64,000 nt of DNA, taken from contig JAGYXB010001065.1 in NCBI GenBank assembly GCA_022495005.1, positions 310,001-374,000 on the forward strand. Reading direction: 5' to 3'. The stretch is from Rhyacophila brunnea (Eukaryota > Arthropoda > Insecta > Trichoptera > Rhyacophilidae). Shown here piece after piece: positions 23,706 to 38,900 of the stretch. Under the pieces are notes generated by a model. The model made no database searches. It was not told the origin of the DNA and was given only the letters and a program-made list of their open reading frames with translations. The translations under genes were made by a program, and so were the position numbers. Position 1 is the stretch's first letter; the number at the start of each line of letters is the position of its first letter.

Positions 23706-26700
23706 TGTTTTGACTGAACGTTGGTGTACATTACTATTGTGAATGTCAATAGTCACGAATCTTGTGAATTATGATTAAAAAATGTCAAACCGAGTCCAAA
23801 AATGTCCATTCGAATGCGTTTTAGTCTTTTCCGTGTCCGATAACAATACCAAGATTTTTTTCAATGATTTCTCTCTTTGAGACTTCATGATTTTTGTTAG
23901 TACCTATAATCACGCGTAAACTCATTTTTTCTAGAAAAAAATATTCATAAATTCTCATGCATAATATGAACTTCGTCCAAGTGAGCTTTGATCTGCGTTA
24001 ACCTCGTCAAATAAAAATATATTATAGCAACATCGAACTTTTTTTTCAATGCTACCCCAAATATGAAGCTAGATATTATTATGATTGAGATAGCTGCCAA
24101 ACGTTAGCTATGAGACGAATCTGATTAAAATTTTGACGGAAGTTATTTGAAGAATGATATTTTACAACATATATTTTACTTTACAAATTGTAGCACCATG
24201 TCGTTGATATTGAACATTTTTAACAACACTAGTATTAAAGATTTTTTAAGATTTTTTATTTGAATTCGATTTTTTGAATTTAAAAATTTGATTGAAAATT
24301 ACATATTTTCATGTTTACATAGAACATGTAATATTTTACAATATTTATAGTTGACTCGTTTGAGTGAAAGAATCCTGTCTCTATAGAGTGATACCAAATT
24401 ATAAAATATTTATAATGTGATGTCAAATTACATATTTTTCTTTGTATAACATAAAAAACCGGATATAGAATAAATGTCGTTAGAGTTTATATATTATAGT
24501 ATAACTAAAATACGTCTAAATCAATTGAATAAGTCTTCACCCCGACATCTATAAGAGATTTAAAAACATAAAGTAATGCAAACAATCAAATTAAACAGGG
24601 TCATTATGGAATGTCACTCTATATTATTATTTATTTAGATAAGATCAATAAAATTTATTAAAACTAACACTAATATAATTAGCTAGACACCAAATATCTG
24701 AAGTAAGCTTAAAATTACTTAAAAAAATTACAATCATAGACATTCATCTTTTAATTAAAATACAGTGAGTGAAAATACCAGAAAAAATCCGTTACTTATC
24801 CGTTCTGTTGTTTATTATTAGTTTGTGATCACAAGCGATAGAGTAAACTTCTTTACTTGTTAGCCACAATGAAATAATATAGCTCATTCGAGAAAACCGA
24901 CTATTTACTTCACATATCTGTGCCTCACTGCCACCTCAAACATTGATATGGAAAAATACCTACACATAGCCAATAAACCTTACTTTGGAATCCATTAAAG
25001 TGCTATTTAAGAACTTAAAAATCTAGATTTGCTGAAGTTATGAGCAACAACTCTGAAAATAGTCATCTAATTTTTGATCAAAATTATATACCGAGAGCGA
25101 TATTTTGAGCAAAAAATAAAGATTAAGTTTGGCGTATATTTCAAAATCAAGAAATCTAAGAGGAATTTCGATTAAATGAGATATTTATGTACAACAAATG
25201 AAACTGGGCCGTCAGATTAGTGCTACAGCTAGGTAAATTCAGGAGTATATATAGCTGGATTGGATTAGATCGTCTGTGACTTCATCATAGTAATATTCAG
25301 GTCAAGAAATAAGTAACCACGAGATATCTCATGATTATTATTGGGAAACTGTAATACATAGATAGTTGTACAAATTATGAAGAGTTGTTGGAGTTTTATT
25401 AGTTATACTAAATAATTACTTTTTTCAAACCCATATAATAACAATTCAAATTGAGTTACCTATAAGCTGCTTCCTACTTATAGCACTGTGGAGAGAAGAT
25501 AATTACTCTCAAAACAATATAAATTAAGTTACAAAGTTGTAGTATTGATATAATTTAGACCTAGACGTTAATCCGATACAAATATTAATCACAAAAATTT
25601 CATCCGCTTCGGGTGTCTTTTTAAATTTCATTCTGATTTTAATTTAGGTGTTCATTGTTGAATATAATATAAGTTGTTGAATATATTATTATTATTTTTT
25701 AAATATTGATATTTCTAATTGTTTAATTTTAAAATATTATTTAAAGTCTGAAAATATTAGGAATAATTAATGGGTAGTAGGTACTTACGTGAAAGGTATA
25801 AAATATTAATAAAAATACAAAATGGACCGATAATTCTGACAAAAATAATGTCAGTAATTAAAATTTTAGATATACGATTAATAATTGGCTTCTTACTTAG
25901 ATATTTTTTCTTACATTATTCATTCTTTTGTGTACTACAGTCCGTACTCTCATAGATAAAATCACAAGCAATATAAATGACACGCATCTCTGAAAATAAA
26001 TTATTTGCTTTTCCCAATTCAATTTTATGAAAGTAAAATATTAATTAATAATAACATCAAATATAATATTTCATCATACTTTAAATTCTATTTTTTCTGG
26101 ATACATAATACAATCATTTACGTATACACAATATTAGAGTACAGTTAGAAACTATTTTAATAATAGAGATTCTTATTGTTATAGATTAGTAAACAAGTAA
26201 ATAACCATGTTATCTATTAGAATTAGACGATGCATATGGAGATATCTTAAGACGTGTTTTTTTACGTATATTAGATGGATTCGCTTAACTATTTGGTAGT
26301 TACTACAACACTATGGAGCTTAATTCAATATAATTTATTTTACCAATTGATTTAATAAATAAAAGTTATTTTAGACAGTCAATAGATGGAGATATACTTG
26401 GAGTAGGTTTTTATCAGTTAAACTAGGCCCTATTTAACAAAAAAAAAATATTTTTAAACACAACAATATATTGTAATTCCAATAAATTTTATATGAACAC
26501 TGAATAATATTATTGGCTAGATCATTTTAAAATATTGTGAACTTAAATTCATCAGCCAAATTTGATTACAAAATTAGATATTTATAAATTAAATTAAATC
26601 TCTAAAGAGAAAACATGTGACTAATAAGTTATGTAATAATAAGGTATGACAGTAATTATAATTCAAAAATTGAAAAAAAATATTAAGAAAAAAAAACTAA

Positions 26701-26790
26701 AACATTTCCAAATTAACTTCCTACTAAAATAGTATATAATTTAACTAAAAATGCATATTGCAAAAACAAAAACGACGAAGAAATATTTTC
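23706..26790. other. Mariner flank and 3' flank of the tetraspan-like gene
   Basis: 23.7-24.1 kb may hold further decayed mariner sequence. From 24.1 kb on the DNA is AT-rich with no recognisable feature. The frame 25770-25955 looks random. Confidence 0.35.
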
Positions 26791-26903
26791 TTATACTTTG
26801 TCATTTGAAATTTCTTTTTCCTCCTCTTTTCCCTTCTTCGGAGTTTCAATATCCACCTCGACGATGAAAGAAATCTCTGCTGTTTCTGTCATTAGATCAT
26901 CAT
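26791..26903 (-). CDS. Tetraspan-like gene, terminal exon
   Basis: The acceptor is ctattgcag/AT and the stop is TAA at 26791-26793. Joined to the last base of exon 7 it reads DDDLMTETAEISFIVEVD, then a Lys/Glu-rich end (KKGKEEEKEISNDKV). A candidate minus-strand AATAAA lies near 26.33 kb, implying a 3' UTR of a few hundred bases. Confidence 0.85.
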
Positions 26904-29900
26904 CTGCAATAGATTAATATATTAATTTAATAAAACTATACTTAGTTTCTAACATCGTATAAAAATAATAATATTACGCTAGAAGACGTGCATATAATTA
27001 TAATATAATATTTGTTTAAACAATGCTCTCATTTATTTTCTAAGTATATGAGGCGTTGTATTTACGAATGCGTAATTGATTAATAAGTTTTTAAGTAAAA
27101 TATCCCTAATTTAATATCGTTTCCCGTATAAATCATGTAAAGAAATATTTTTAAATTGGACACACTTAATAAACCTATTTGAATCTAAATTAATTAAAAT
27201 AATTCAATCAACAAAGCCTAACATAATTTTTATTGTTCATACCCGGTTATTAGCATCAATATAATAATATATATATTAATAATTACAAGGTAAAAAGAAC
27301 TTTTTATATAGGTACCACGTTTTAAAATTCTGTTGAATCATAAAAAAACTTGACAATTATATGTATTAATAAATACTTTTTTTTATGAATTATCCCATCA
27401 ACTTGAAAGAAAATGATCAAATGCGTAATAAAAAGAGCAATATAAGAAATTTTCAAACATTTATTAATTGAATAACATATTATATGAGATATTTAAAACT
27501 TGTGAAACTTTTTTAAAAGCGAGTTAATTCTTTTTTCAAAATCGTCGAACGCCGTTACGCAAAAGTGCAAGCATTGAATTCGATCGAAGCGCCACCTTGC
27601 GGATTTTTTCGGAACTGATTTTCCATACAAAACAAAATTAACTGAAAATGAATTCAATTCTACTTAAAGATGGCTAAACGTATTAAAAGAATGCATTGTC
27701 ATCGTGTTCTGATATATTCTAAAAGTTTCAAATGTCTAGCTAGTCGGAAAGTTAGTTAAAAATCGATTGCAAGATTTGTACTGGACAAACAAGAAAACAT
27801 GTCTTTCAATAAATTAAAGTATCAATAATGATTATGATACCATAAGAATGGAAAAATATATAAGTGCCCAATATTTTATATGAGTTATCAACTTCAAATA
27901 CAATAATCTTGTTATTTCAATCATTCATTCAGTGAACGGTATTATAATGTCATGGGTACTTCATGGGAACCCACAGAACAGATTAGACCAGTAGGGTATT
28001 ATAATAGATCCTCCATGATGCCCTGCACTTATATAGCATCGCTATCGGTTGTGACTTGTCAGCTATAGTCGGCAATCAACAACCCTACTTCATTAATTTG
28101 TATGAGAAAGTCGATTTTTTTTCACTTTATTTTAAACCTCTTTAGTTGTCGTATTTCTACTATACATTGGTTCAAAGTCGTTATCTTATTATTTGAGCAC
28201 GTAAAAACACATTATCTGGATTTCAGCAAACTGTCGCATTATTTTTCTTCTAAACATTAAAAGTCGCCTTTTTCAAACGAATCGTGAGAACTTCCTCGTA
28301 TAAACAATTCTTTGCAACTGTTTGGTTGACAGTATATTACTTGTACTATTATACTTTATGTAGTTTAGATATTTATTTATTTAAATGTATATTGTAGTTA
28401 TCTTGAACTGATATATTAGTAGATACGTTGGTTTCAAATAAATAGCATTACATATTATAATCTGGTACTGTTCGGTTATCAGGAATACAGCGGAAAACAC
28501 ATTTTGAAAATACCCGATATACTGGATTATTTGTTAGTTTGGGTTAGTTTAGGTTAGGTTAGGTTGGGTTAGGTTAGGTTTGGTTTGGTTGTGTTAACCT
28601 AGCAAATAATCCAGTTTATCGGCTATTTTCAAAATGTGTTTTCCGCTGTATTCCTGATAACCGAACAGTATTTAATATATTAAACTTGATAATTCTACGA
28701 AATATACCTACTACCTGCCAACAATAATTGTATTATCATTAACCTGCTGCCCATTAGCAGTACATGTTTTTCCTAGCCTTACAGGCTTACGGGAAGTCAT
28801 TGATTTTTACTTTTTATAAAATAATGTAATAATTAAGATGGTTCAATTAATTAGTTTAATTTAGCATACAATAATATTAATATACTGTGAGGATATCGGG
28901 TATGTACCTAAAGTTAATAAATTTAAATATTTTAAAAATAATTGTCTCACCAGAACACCAATTTTACAACGATTTTCTTAGCTCGTATTCTTTTTTGTCC
29001 GGTGGTTCTTTGTCCGGTATAAATCTTGCAATCGATTTTTAACTAACTTCCCGACTAGCTAGATTTTTGAAACTTTTAGAATATATCAGAACGCGATGCC
29101 ATTGCATATTTCAGTTAATTCTGTTATGTATGAAAAGATATTTCGACACCATTGATCGTTTAAGGTGACGCATCAGTGAAACGCCAAATAATGTTCAACT
29201 GTACGCGCGACGAAAATTTGTACTTGCTTCGCATTCATTGAGAAAACGTGGAGTCGGACGCACGTCACTTTGCTGCGTGATGGCGACGGGCCAATTAATT
29301 CTAAAATCGTGTAAAGATGACTAAAAACTTTACCCATTTACTTTAAAAAGCAAACATGTCAATGAATATATTATTATTGATACTAATAGAATAATAAACA
29401 GAATATAAAATGGACGTATGTTGGATTTATATGAGAAATAATATTTCCTTTGACAGGCGTCATTTTCACCCGCGACCCGCAATCTGCACATCGCCTAGCA
29501 ACGATCTTTTTAGACCGTGCCTCAACTAATGCATGGCCTTAAGCCAGTCAAGTCAAGTTTATATGGTTCAACAGAAAATTTAAAAACGTTGTATATAAAA
29601 AGTTCTTTTTATCTTGTAAATATTTATTATTTATATTAGGTAGATATGTATATTTATTGACTCTAATACCCACTCACCATAATAATAAATTAACCGCGGC
29701 TGCATATTTATACATGCCGGGTGGAGATTGGGCAACTCAAATCACCATAATAATTGTGTCCTCAAATCGATTCTTGGTAGAAAGATATTATATGAATTGA
29801 GAAGTCGAGGATTGAAACAATACAAGTAACAAGGTAAGTCAATCGATTTCAAATTTTAATATGCGGTTATAAATTATAATATCTGAACACAAATTAATGA

Positions 29901-32900
29901 GACTTATTTTCAAATAATCCATTATTATTACGAATATTATTAATCATGCATCATTAATAGTATTCTATGAAAAAAATATTGAAAATTTATTGATGTTTTA
30001 TATTTTATATTTTTTAAGGTCAAGCAATTAAATTAGATAGGTTTTCTATGATAATAATAGCATAATAACATTTTATACCATCTATGAACAATATTCTGTC
30101 GTTAAGAATAGAATGTTTCCAAAATTGAATACAAATGAATTTTAATTTATTGCATGAAGACGTATGTAGGGAAGTTAACATTTTCCCTAAGTCATTGTTC
30201 ACATTATATGTTACGTGTACCTACTTACTTATTTAGCATTTTATTATGTAAGTATATAATAGTATTACGCACCTCCAGTATTATCATCGGTTTTACCTTT
30301 AGTTTCATGTTCAGTTTTATCTTCAGTAATATCATCAGTTTTATCTTCAACTTTATCTTCTGCTTTATCTCCAAGTTTATCTTCAACTGTAATTTCAGTT
30401 ATCTCTTCAGGTTTCTCTTCAATATTATCTTCAGCTTTATCTTTAGCTATATATTCAGCATTTATTGGTGAGCATGGGGGTGAACCATCCATAGGGATTT
30501 CAATAAACTTCACAATCTTCTCGTCTGGGAACTGGACCCGCTTCTTGACTCCACTGTTGGCTAGCTTAGGACCGGTTACGAGTTGGGAAGAGTGTGCATC
30601 TGTGATTAAACAAAATAAAACAATATAATGAATCTATTATTAAATTTAACGGTAATACGTAAATGTTGGGAAATATTATGTTTTAGACTAACTTTATAAT
30701 AAAAATATATGGTTATAAAACAGAGTTAGATCCGGAAATGGAACGTGTCCGGAAAATTGTACGAATACTATTCGCCGTATCACAGTTCACCGCGCGCTAT
30801 TGTATCGGAAATATTGGACTCTGACCCTCCGCTCCCTTGTATGCGCTCCTGCAAGTAGGTACTTTTTAGAACTGTATTTCCTTAAATTGACCTACATATT
30901 TTTAAGGGGTTGTAAACGAGCAACTAAAACGCTAACTAAGATACGACAATTAGTTTTTGCCGATTATTATTGCCAATACTTTCTGTCAGCACGGTTGGTC
31001 GATATATCGAATATCGAACGCAATCGAAAATACGCCAATAATTCCCAAACAATAAGTCCATCCCGCTCTGCTCTATATATTATATTATGCATCTCGGTTT
31101 GATCTACTGCCGGCTTACCTCAACCCTAGCAACAACTACAAAATCGTTGAGACAGACTAAACGTCAATTCACACTACGTATAATGAGTAAATGGACAAAC
31201 CACAGGATATTGGAGCTTATTTATGAGATTCATGTACGTCCTAAGCTATGTAACGTGGAAGCCAAGCTATGTAAAGATCCAAATATGAAAAGGGAATCTG
31301 TCGAAGTTGCACAAACGTCTGGATCCGAAACAATGTGAGCAATTGAAGAATCAAACACCTGAATAAATATATTTAACTCATGTATGAGTCTCCAGTTGAC
31401 TAATAAAAATCGAAGAGTGATTGGGAGTATTTTAGTAATCGGTGTCGCTTTCTTCATAACTGTATCTACTTTCATTTTCTTTACACTAATTATATTTAAC
31501 AAATACCTATTCAAAGTCAATTATTGACATTCTTGTAAATTTTTAAAATAAATAATTATCAATAACTAATTCCTGGCTTATACTATTATATATGGCAATA
31601 GTGTATACTGTAGGGAATCTGCAAATTTTGAAGCTCATTTGCGAGCTTATTTAATATTATTTTGGCAGTTTTGGCTAAAAAACCAAAAAAAAAGCCTGTC
31701 ACTAAATAATTATATCGTGTGTTCACTGTGTTCCCCAGGTTTCAAGAAATTTGGACCCTGAATACCGTCTATTCTATGATAAATAATATATAAGTACGCT
31801 CAACTGAGTAGGTATCTAGATGACATAGCGAATAAGCATAAGCATCCAAAAAGTTAATGTAATCAGTATTTCGGGTATTCTTGAATTTTTTACTAATATA
31901 CAAACGTTTGTTGAAAACTATTTTTAATGAGATCAACTTATGCACATACTTCATTTTATTTGTTTATATTTGGTAAGTTTTCATAAATCAATTCAATTCA
32001 AATTGTACACACATATGCGTGTATACATACAATAACTATGTAATAGATTAAGCTAATTAATTGATAATTATTACATTTGAAATGTGCCTTTAACCGACCA
32101 TAACAAACAAAATTTCTGAACGTATTTTTTAACACTGCTCTTTATTAAAAAGAAATGATTATTTTGGAGAAAACACTATTTATTATAAATCTATCTAAAC
32201 TCAAATTTGTTGACTTTTAATAATTTCAATTTGTTTATACACTCCAAAACTGTATCCTGGTCAAATTGAACACGTTATAAATTGAATTAGCAATAACAGT
32301 GTATTTATATTTCCGCTCTAATAATATCGACATCGATGTGTCCAAATTCAAACTAAAATTTCACCACTATTATATAATTTTAAATTTTATTAGTTAATAT
32401 AACCAAACAAAATTTAAAACCATTCAACAGTTGGTGATAAAATATACATATTAAAATTATTATCATCATCAGTGTGGATCAATTCACTTCTAGATAAATG
32501 CATCCTCAACCAGATTCTATCTGGCCTTCCTGGTCCTATGTACTGTTATATTTATCTGAATTAGTCATATTATATATTTATTTATATCATCATTAATATC
32601 ATCAGCCTGAATAAATCCACTGCTGGATGAATGTCTCATATATCTAATTTAATTCCTCTGGTAATATAGTAATTACGATAGCTCACTTAGATACAATTTT
32701 GAATATCTATTGAAGTCGATTCAATTTTATACTTCTGACATCAATTCTCTTTCCCCAATTGAGAAATGTGGTGATAAAACAACTATTTTTATTACCTTGC
32801 GTATTTATGAAAATATAAGGTGAACACGTTGTGACTTATTCAATAGGTGCATTACAGGTATTTAAATAAATTGGCATTTTCACACCTACGCAGAGCAATT

Positions 32901-35900
32901 TCAAAACAGACAGGGAAGTTTTCATAAAACCTTTTAGGAGAAATAGTTGTTAGCCATTTGTCAAAATGTCAAGTGGGAACAAGTAAAAAGGCGCCATCAA
33001 CGCATATAATTTTTATTAGGAGGCCTTCCATGGACTGAAACCGTATGCGATTTAGAACCGTTTGCCATACTAAACTTATGATTTCTGTTCATGGAAAAAT
33101 ATTTTCTCAAATTATATTATAAGCATTAGACCTTGTCCGTTTATACCATACACTTACACTTACAAACTTAGTGAAAATATATTTTCATGAACAAGAATCA
33201 TAAGTTTTAGTATGGTACACGGTTCTAAGCCGCATATGGTTTCAGTCCACGGATGGCCTCTATATTTGCTTCACAGCTGTCAGAAAGACCTAGCGAGACA
33301 GCTGGCTTTTGCCAGCTAGTTCAACTAGTAGTGTTATATATAATTTACAGAGGAATAAATTAGAATATTCCGGTGTCGGTATTCATTTGAATTGAAGGCG
33401 TATATAACGAAAACAATGTATACTTGGAAATAATTGATTGAATAACTCAGTACATATTATAAATACGACTATAATGTTTACTAATAGGCAGATAATTGAT
33501 ATACTGATACATAATTTAACTTGACATCATGAAGATAATTTTAATCACTAAGGTTACGGTGGCAATGGCAAGCATTTTTTTTATAAATATATTTTTTTAT
33601 TTAAGATTTATGAAAAATAATAATATAGTAGATAACGTGCATCTAACGTAGGTACCTATCCATGGTATTAGAGATCAATGTTGAAAGTAACCGGGGGCAT
33701 GATATTCTGTGACGAAATTTATAATAATTTATCAATATAGGTATTATTATACAATTTCTCATCAAAAGCCACACCATGGAGGTTTTTTCCCCTTTTTCTT
33801 CACCCGGGCAGCTTTTTTCCATATACCTACATTCAATTTTATTTCAGATTCATTCAAGCTTCTTTTTAAACTTTTCTCTTATCTCTCAAAAATTTATCAT
33901 TTTGAGTAGGTGTCTGTTAAATAATAATTGGTTAAAATATTTTAAAGTTAATTTTTCGTAGTTGACTTTCATCTGTTCTTTCATTCTTTACCACGTTTTA
34001 TTAGCTCGTATTCTTGTTTGTCCGGTTCAGATTTTTTCTTGTGCAGTACAAATTTTTTCTGGTTTGTCCAAGATTTTTAACTAACTTCCCAACTAGCTAG
34101 ACTTTTAGAACTTTTAGAATATATCAGAACACAACGACAATAGTTTTGGCCATCTTTAAGCAGAATTGAATTCATTTTCAGTTAATTCTGTTTTGTAGGT
34201 ATGTTTCGGAAGAAATTCGTTAAAAGTAATATTTACTACTCACTATTATTGGTTGCTAAGGGGTCCTAGCAATTAAATTATTAATAATATATACGTGCGT
34301 TACTATGGAAATTAATATGAAATGTCAAAATGACGTTTCAATATTCTATAATATTTATTCAGTATTTCTATGTACAATATGTAAATACTTTTTTTTAATA
34401 TTTAATTACTCTACGGTAGGAAAATGAACATGCTCGAGGCATGCATTGAAAATATTGGTTAGAAAAGTGACGCCGCTGTCGGGAAGATGTTTTATCGCGC
34501 TATTGTTTATTTCATCGTTTCCGGGAGCCTTGCAGTTTTTTAAGGAGCTTAATCCTGAATTCTACTTCGTCTGTAGAGATTGGGGTAATACTAACTACTA
34601 AATTGTCACGAATTTATACGCTTCGGGTTATAATGTCGTGGGTCCCAGGTTTGAATCCTGGACCTGGTAAATAAATACGTATACTGTTTTTCAATTTGTG
34701 TTTGGAGTAGAGTCCATACTCCATAGGTCCATACCTAATAGGTTGACAAATGGTTTACATATTACGTTTCTCGTAAAAAATAAATAAAAAGGTATTGTTA
34801 ATACAAGCCTCCACTCTGTGGAGGACTATAATTATTATGATCTTATTAGAATCAGACATAATCAAAATAAAAAGATTTTTTTACGTGACAGCTGTATGGC
34901 CTTGTATGAAATATTCACATGCGCAGTGGAAATGCCAATGGAAAAATGCGGGAAAAAAATATGAACCACACCTCGCAGAGCATTTTGACGTTTACGAATT
35001 TTTACAACCCGTTCAAACCTGTCAAATAGCACCACACACTGATAACAAACGCGTTCGCTTACGCTTGATGAGTGAGATTGGCGAAACAGTCAGCACTTTT
35101 GTCTGTAAACAGTTATTGCCGCAGTAGTTTTTTTTTACGCTATTGTTGCCAGTAAATCCATGCACTTATTCAGGCGCTAAAAGTAAAATAGCATCTATAA
35201 ATTTGATAAAATATACAATTTTAAGTGTTTGTAAAAACATGTAGTAGATACATAGTCACTATAATAAATATTATATTTATTAAAACATCAGTAAGGGCTT
35301 TGAACTATCATTACTCATGGAAGTAGGTTACGTGTTGAGAATTTAACCGTTAAAAGTTTTATGACTAGCTGTTGTACTATAGATCTACCGTCGTAAGTTG
35401 GCGGCCGGTCGAATTTGAAACTAAAATTGTCTATCGAGGATAAATTTGTTACAAATGCCATTTAATTTTACAACATGTTTGGATTGCATAATATTTGTAC
35501 AGAAATCTACTACCAATAAAAAATTATAAATTACCATTTTTTGTTAGTTATGGTAATATTCTCAATGTCATACTAGCGCCCTCCCTGAAACGCCAATTTA
35601 TGATGGTAGATCTATAGTCATAAAACTATACAACTAATAGAGAGTATTGGTTACGTATAGCCAAAGTCCTCTATGTCTAAATGGACTGGGCATTGACATT
35701 ACTAATAATTTATTTTATTTATTTTAAATTAATGGAGGGGTTCTTATAGATAAAAAAAAAATATTTAAGAAGTGCAAAAGATTAATAAAATTACCTAAAA
35801 ATGTCTCTAAAAATAACTATATATTAATAAAAAAAAACATCGACATATTCCCAGAATTTGCATTATTGTAATCGAACAAAAATGACTGACTAAAGTGCTG

Positions 35901-38900
35901 AAAAGTTTTTGTATGAAATTAAAATTATAGCCAAAGTGCACGAACGTAACTCGGTCGAGGAGTACGGATTTATTTTCATTGGTAAAAAGTTCATATTGTT
36001 TTTTTGTCAAATCATCGTTAAGTCATCATTTTTTTTTTTATTCCAGAAGTATTTTTTTTGGGTATTACACCACAATATATTTATATGTATGTAAACTATG
36101 GCAAGTCCATATTCCTAGCATTTTTGCAGAGACACATTAGTGATTTATTATGCTAAAACCTATGATAATTAAGTGATTAAAACTATTTTATCTTTTTTTA
36201 ACCTTTCTTTCATTTAGTTTTTAGTTTCTGTTGCCTCTTTATTTTATTATTGCCTTTATTTTTATTTGCCTCATTAGATATTTTAACATTTTTTATTATC
36301 ATTAGAAATCGTAGTTTGCCTTTTGCATACAATATAATATTTGTTTACATTTATTTCATCCCCTCGATTTAAATGTAACATTTTTTCCTGATTTTCACGA
36401 AATTCGAATAGCTCAAAGAGAATTTAAGATCTACATAGTTTATTGACCCCATTTATATGGAAAATTAGGTTATAGTTATGAAGTTATTTATTATGTATGT
36501 ACGTCGTTTATTATGTGGTTATTCAGTCTTCATTACCCAAAGATTTTTTTTTACTCCAATGAAATAATTTAAATGGTTTAGTAGTGTGTTCGCCGACTCC
36601 TGGTTTATATTAATCCTCCGAAAATTCTACCCGGTCTTGCAATCTCTGGCTAAGAAAAATAACCGTAACAGGAGATCGCTGCTGATCACACTTCAGAAAA
36701 TTCTTTACGGTTTTTGTAGCTTATCGTAGCATATAGCAGCTGAAGATTTACGAAGCTCTAAATTTCATAAAATTTATTGATAATTAAGATTATATCTAAA
36801 AATATTTTCAGCGGAGCAATCAATAGTAATAAATAAAAAAAAACGTAAAATAATATCTAAAAATAAAAATACTCACTTGTAATTATCGGCTTGGTCTCAA
36901 CATTCCTGGGAGTGTGAAATGACTGTGTGGGTGAGTGGGGTGCCCTGCTAAATTCTGTCAATGCCTGTAATAATTATTATAACTTTATTTATTTTTTAAA
37001 TTATAATTTCTGTTAAAATACTATAATCGCAATTGAGTTGCCTAGAGTCATGACTCGCGTATCTCAAAAATCGAGTTTTGAGATAATCGCAAAAAATCAC
37101 CAGAGCACTATTTTTTGTAATTAGAAGAAAAATATTGAACTCCTTGAAAATTACTGAGTGAATGAGTCGACTTTTTTTTTAATATATATAATACTCCTAA
37201 GGCTGCAAACACAAAGCAAACTATGAAAAATACAGCTCCTTGATTGGTTAGAAAGGGTTTGATGACACAATTCACATTATTCATTGAAAAATTGACACTA
37301 AGGCGTAAAACCTACTTAACGGAGCGAGTGGGGCTCTCGCGCAAAATTTTGCAAGTGGCGTGTAAATCATCGAAAATACAACGTAATCAAATACGCCAGC
37401 GCACACTGGATTTGACCACGCATTGTGCCCGCCTGCCCCATGAGTCACCGTTTTTTGGCTTCTCAGCGATACGACTTAACGAAAATACAACGTAGTCCAT
37501 TCATTGAACACGGCAAGCAAAATCACGCTCCTCGAAGCATCGTCGATAGACGGGCGAGAAGCCATTATTTAAGAACAGTGAACTCTTTGTTTAGTTATTG
37601 CGTGTCCGATATTAATTATAAACCCCGAGAAATTTAATAATATTATTATTGCTTTTTTATGAGAGACGCTGATAATAATAATTATTTTGTGCTCCTTGAG
37701 CCCCTTATTACATAGGTGAAGGGTAAAGCGCGGGTGGGAGGGGGCCTACTCAGTAGTGAGCGCACCGAACGCTTTTTTGGTGGGCTTTATGCCTAACAGT
37801 CAACTTTGTCAACGATTTTCATATGGTTTAAAGTGATTTTTGATAGCCAACTTTTTTTCTTTATATAGATTAATTCCTTTAGAATCACTTGCAAATCAAA
37901 TGCAGACGCAATATTATTATTAGAGGATTTTCCTTTTACCACTAGATTCATATCAGATCCTGGAAATATATTTTAAAAATTTAAATCTGTACAGCGAAAT
38001 AATTATTATTTTAAATTGTGCAACTATGTATTAAAAAAATAATATCTTGTGTGCTTCGCTTTTATAAATCGTTTAAATAAAAAAAATATTATTATACTTT
38101 TGATTGATTACCCTTTGGTTGTTTGCATAATCAGAGCGATAGTCTTCGGCTGTTCCTCTCCCCAACATATACTCTTGGTATTGAGAGATAACGCAGAGCA
38201 ATGAGTAAATCTGAAAAACAAATCCAATTAGTAATATACATCTTGTGTATTATAATAAATTACAGTATAATAAGTAGGAAATGTTATTTGGTCTTTTACG
38301 ACTCACCTTTAATTAAAACAAATATATCAATAGTGAAGAATCAATTTATAGCAAAATAATAAATTTGTAAGAATAGCTTTTAACCTAATAATTTTATGCA
38401 GTGAATAAATATATTATACTATTATAGTATGTATATTTATTCACTAGCGACAAACACCACGTGAAAATGCGCTTGAGCGCGTGTAAGATGTTGCTTAACC
38501 GTACCACAATAATTAACTGCGAGCAGTTATATCGGAAATACACTACAGTATAGACATAGTATTGAGATCAAATTCATATCTAAATAAATCACTTAAATAA
38601 TTACAAGATAAAAAGAACTTTTTATATAAGTACCACGTTTTTTAATTTTCTGTTGAATCATATAAACTTGACAATTCTATGTATTAATAAAAACTTTTTA
38701 TTGTACTTGATAGAAATACTGAATAAATATTAAAGAATATTGAAATGTCATTTTGACATTTCATATTGATTTCCATAGTAACGCACGTATATATTAATAA
38801 TTTAGTTCCTATGACCCCCTTAGCAACCGAAAATAATAACTTTCCATACAAAACGGAATTAGCTGAAAATGAATTCAATTCTGCTTAAAGATGGCCAAAC

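Noticed and set aside
30154..30471. A 105-residue plus-strand frame rich in Phe, Ile and Ser, looking like a membrane protein
   Set aside because: It is the antisense of exon 7; the Glu-Asp-Lys repeat read backwards gives hydrophobic codons.
34795..35127. A 110-residue plus-strand frame
   Set aside because: It falls in a copy of the 42.6-kb MITE family and shows no motif.
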